Part shown: in pieces, positions 62,201-64,000 of the stretch
Numbering within the stretch: the first letter of the stretch is position 1
Layout of the letters: each line of letters begins with the position of its first letter
DNA from: RCIO01 sp040880025
GTDB taxonomy: Bacteria > Pseudomonadota > Alphaproteobacteria > Rhizobiales > Rhizobiaceae
Assembly: GCA_040880025.1 (NCBI GenBank)
Contig: JBBDJD010000013.1
Span: 434,001 to 498,000, forward strand
Reading direction: 5' to 3'
Length of the DNA stretch: 64,000 bases
Notes under the pieces: model-generated
Database searches by the model: none
Seen by the model: the letters and a program-made list of their open reading frames with translations, nothing else
Told to the model about the DNA's origin: nothing
Made by a program: the position numbers and the translations under genes

Positions 62201-62944
62201 TTGGCGCCGCCGCTCGATCCCCGCCTTGTCGAGCACAGCCGGATCTGGACCGAGAAGCCGACGCTGCGCGCCGTCTATGCCGATTTTCATGCCCGGCTCG
62301 AGGCGGCCTGCCCACCGGGGCCGCTGCTCGACATCGGCGGCGGTTCGGCGCACTTCAAGGCCTACCGGAGCGACGTCACCTCGCTCGACATCCTGCCATT
62401 TCCCGGCATAGACGTGGTCGCCGATGCCCATTCAATGCCCTTTCCCGACAATTCCTTCGCAGGGATCGTGATGATCGACGTCCTGCATCACCTGCAATAC
62501 CCGGTGACGTTCCTGCGCGAGGCTGCGCGCATCCTGAAGCCCGGCGGCCGCCTTGCAATGATCGAACCGGGCATGAGCTTTGTATCCACACCGTTCTATC
62601 AGCGTTTCCACCATGAACCGGTGAGCATGGATGCCGATTTGTTCGAAGCGTCGGCAAGCCAGTCGGGCGATGATCCGTGGGATTCCAACCAGGCGATCCC
62701 GACGCTGATGTTCGCGCGCCGCGCGGGCCTTGAAAGGCTGGCGGCGGAACTGCCGCAGCTCTCGGTGATCAAGACCAGCCGCTTCAGCCTGCTGGCCTAT
62801 CCGCTCTCGGGCGGGTTCAAGCCCTGGTCGGTGTGGCCCGCACGCTTCGTCGGTCCAACACTGCGTGTGGAAGACATGCTTATGCCGCTGCTCGGACCTC
62901 TGCTGGCGTTCCGCCTGTTCACCATACTGGAGAAGCGGAGCTGA
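62201..62944 (+). CDS. class I SAM-dependent methyltransferase
   Basis: 247 residues, apparently from a TTG codon one base after the previous stop. LLDIGGGSAHFKAY is the SAM-binding loop, VVADAHSMPFPDNSFAGIVMIDVLHHL the acidic segment and active-site helix, and RILKPGGRLAMIEPG the family block. The weak start suggests coupling to the upstream gene. Substrate unknown; the context indicates a saccharide or lipid intermediate. Confidence 0.85.
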   Translation: MAPPLDPRLVEHSRIWTEKPTLRAVYADFHARLEAACPPGPLLDIGGGSAHFKAYRSDVTSLDILPFPGIDVVADAHSMPFPDNSFAGIVMIDVLHHLQYPVTFLREAARILKPGGRLAMIEPGMSFVSTPFYQRFHHEPVSMDADLFEASASQSGDDPWDSNQAIPTLMFARRAGLERLAAELPQLSVIKTSRFSLLAYPLSGGFKPWSVWPARFVGPTLRVEDMLMPLLGPLLAFRLFTILEKRS

Positions 62945-62958
62945 GCCGGCCCGGCGAC

Positions 62959-64000
62959 ATGGCGGAATTGATGCGCTCAGGCATGAATGCCGTTGCAGCG
63001 AGACCCGCATGGGCGCTTGCCGCGTCTACGCTGGTGCTGTTGCTGGTCGGCGGCGCCGGGCAGAGCTTCTGGGCCTTCGACGAAGGCTGGTATGCCCAGC
63101 AGGCGCGCTGGATCCTGCAGAACAACGACTGGATCACGCAGCATTGGTGGGGCTCGCTTCAATATGACCGAGGCATGGGTATCCAGTGGCTGATTGCCGC
63201 GAGCTATGCGCTGCTTGGCTATTCGGAGACCACCGCAAGGCTGCCGTCGATGATTGCGGCGCTTGGTTGCACGCTTTTGACCTATGCGATTGCCCGCGAA
63301 TGCGTCAGCCGTCGAACCGCGATCCTGGCCGCCGCCATCCTCTCGGTCACGCCGATCTGGATGCAGGCTGCGCGGCTGGCCACGCAGGATGTGCCGCTGG
63401 TGTTTTTCGAACTGCTGGGCATCTGGGCGCTGTTGCGGGCCGAGCGCGCGGAAGGCAGCCGCATCGCCTGGGGAGTTCTGGCCGGAGCAACGATCGGCCT
63501 CGGCTTCATGATCAAGACCTTCATGGTCGTTCCCGCCCTGGTCGCGATGGCGCCGTATCTGCTGATCGACCATCGCCGTCACCGGCATCTGCTCAATCCG
63601 GGCCTCTATGTCGGGCTTCTGCTCGGTTTCCTGCCGTTTGTGGCATGGATGGGGCTCAGCACGCAGGCCTATGGATGGTACCCGGCCCAGACCCTGTTCG
63701 GAAAACTCCTCACCCTGTCGGGCGAGGATTTCCACGGGGCAGGGCCGTTCTATTATTTCTGGAACGTCCCCGCGAACGCATTTCCCTGGCCGCTCCTGGC
63801 TGTGCCGGGGATTTTTCTCGCGCTGCGCGGCGGTTCCGACTATCGCCGCCGCTGGCTGTGGATCGGATTTCCGGTTCTGCTGTTTGCCGAGCTGACGCTG
63901 TTTTCCACCCGCGTCTGGTACTACGCCCTGCAATTGCTGCCGTTCCTGTCGATTGCCGCCGCGGTCACGCTTTCATGGTTGGCGGATGCGTATGCGCAGG
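62959..64000 (+). CDS. ArnT/PMT-type (GT39/GT83) membrane glycosyltransferase, 3' truncated by window
   Basis: The frame is open from the ATG at 62959 to the window end, giving 347 residues. After a first helix comes the FDEGWYAQQARWILQNNDW motif (Asp/Glu pair of the catalytic loop), then about eight more helices, RLPSMIAALG and GFMIKTFMVVPALVAM. Such enzymes move a sugar from polyprenyl phosphate to lipid A, lipids or proteins on the periplasmic face. It would use the donor made by the fused GT2 enzyme. Later in-frame ATGs are possible starts. Confidence 0.85.
   Translation, partial: MAELMRSGMNAVAARPAWALAASTLVLLLVGGAGQSFWAFDEGWYAQQARWILQNNDWITQHWWGSLQYDRGMGIQWLIAASYALLGYSETTARLPSMIAALGCTLLTYAIARECVSRRTAILAAAILSVTPIWMQAARLATQDVPLVFFELLGIWALLRAERAEGSRIAWGVLAGATIGLGFMIKTFMVVPALVAMAPYLLIDHRRHRHLLNPGLYVGLLLGFLPFVAWMGLSTQAYGWYPAQTLFGKLLTLSGEDFHGAGPFYYFWNVPANAFPWPLLAVPGIFLALRGGSDYRRRWLWIGFPVLLFAELTLFSTRVWYYALQLLPFLSIAAAVTLSWLADAYAQ

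Overview
The window is G+C-rich (by eye in the low to mid 60s percent) and reads as a chromosomal segment of an alphaproteobacterium of the Rhizobiales, most like the Mesorhizobium/Phyllobacteriaceae side. The signs are the clpP-clpX-lon-hupB block, a 14-gene nuoA-N operon followed by birA, rnj, mce, a DUF1467 gene, proS, lolC and lolD, the short (about 440-residue) bacterial prolyl-tRNA synthetase, DUF2842 and DUF1467 proteins, and a GTTC-N7-GTTC LexA box. The genus is an inference from gene order and protein character; no search was run.

Layout. 1-9.6 kb: the end of a polysaccharide deacetylase, a membrane-anchored hypothetical protein, DUF2842, ctaA (heme A), an aminoglycoside-phosphotransferase-like kinase overlapping argC, an agmatinase-family gene, a ParDE-type toxin-antitoxin pair, rplM-rpsI, and an ECF sigma factor with a fused SnoaL-like domain divergent from a carboxymuconolactone decarboxylase-family gene. 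9.6-17.9 kb: a small secreted Cys protein, a thioesterase with a crotonase, a second crotonase with a CoA-binding protein and metY, a probable non-coding transcript, a cytochrome P450, an FAD amine/amino-acid oxidase and a repeat-rich secreted protein. 18-23.5 kb: the proteostasis genes clpP, clpX and lon, then hupB. 23.5-32.7 kb: kynU and a divergent sugar-acid catabolic cluster (uronate dehydrogenase, RraA-like protein, IlvD/Edd dehydratase, SMP-30 lactonase; TRAP transporter and GntR regulator). 32.8-33.2 kb: tRNA-Val(UAC) and tRNA-Asp(GUC). 33.4-49.6 kb: respiratory complex I, with three extra open reading frames inside the operon. 49.6-56.6 kb: birA, RNase J, methylmalonyl-CoA epimerase, DUF1467, proS, lolC, lolD. 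56.6-59.4 kb: a 28-residue membrane peptide under an apparent LexA box, then ggt and lipB. 59.5 kb to the end: tRNA-Leu(GAG) and a glycolipid-type cluster (YbhN-like flippase, a methyltransferase-GT2 fusion, a second methyltransferase and a GT39/ArnT-type transferase cut by the window edge).

How genes work together. The sugar-acid cluster is a coherent import and oxidation unit: TRAP uptake, dehydrogenase, lactonase and dehydratase, under a linked FCD-type GntR regulator with a candidate operator between the divergent arms. The nuo genes encode the whole proton-pumping NADH dehydrogenase; overlapping stops and starts tie the additional frames to translation of the operon. The 59.7-64 kb genes suggest synthesis and flipping of a polyprenyl-linked sugar and its transfer to an envelope acceptor.

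The most notable signals are: (1) a 28-residue single-helix membrane peptide whose promoter carries a LexA box, which suggests an SOS-induced micropeptide of the SidA/TisB kind; (2) a symmetric pair of divergent promoters matching the ECF41 motif between the sigma factor and its presumed target; (3) a compositionally foreign 160-residue membrane-anchored frame fused by overlaps between nuoF and nuoG, an ABM-like frame between nuoB and nuoC, and a helix-hairpin-helix domain found as a separate protein rather than at the NuoE C-terminus; (4) two candidate non-coding RNAs with intrinsic terminators (downstream of metY, and antisense-oriented upstream of proS).
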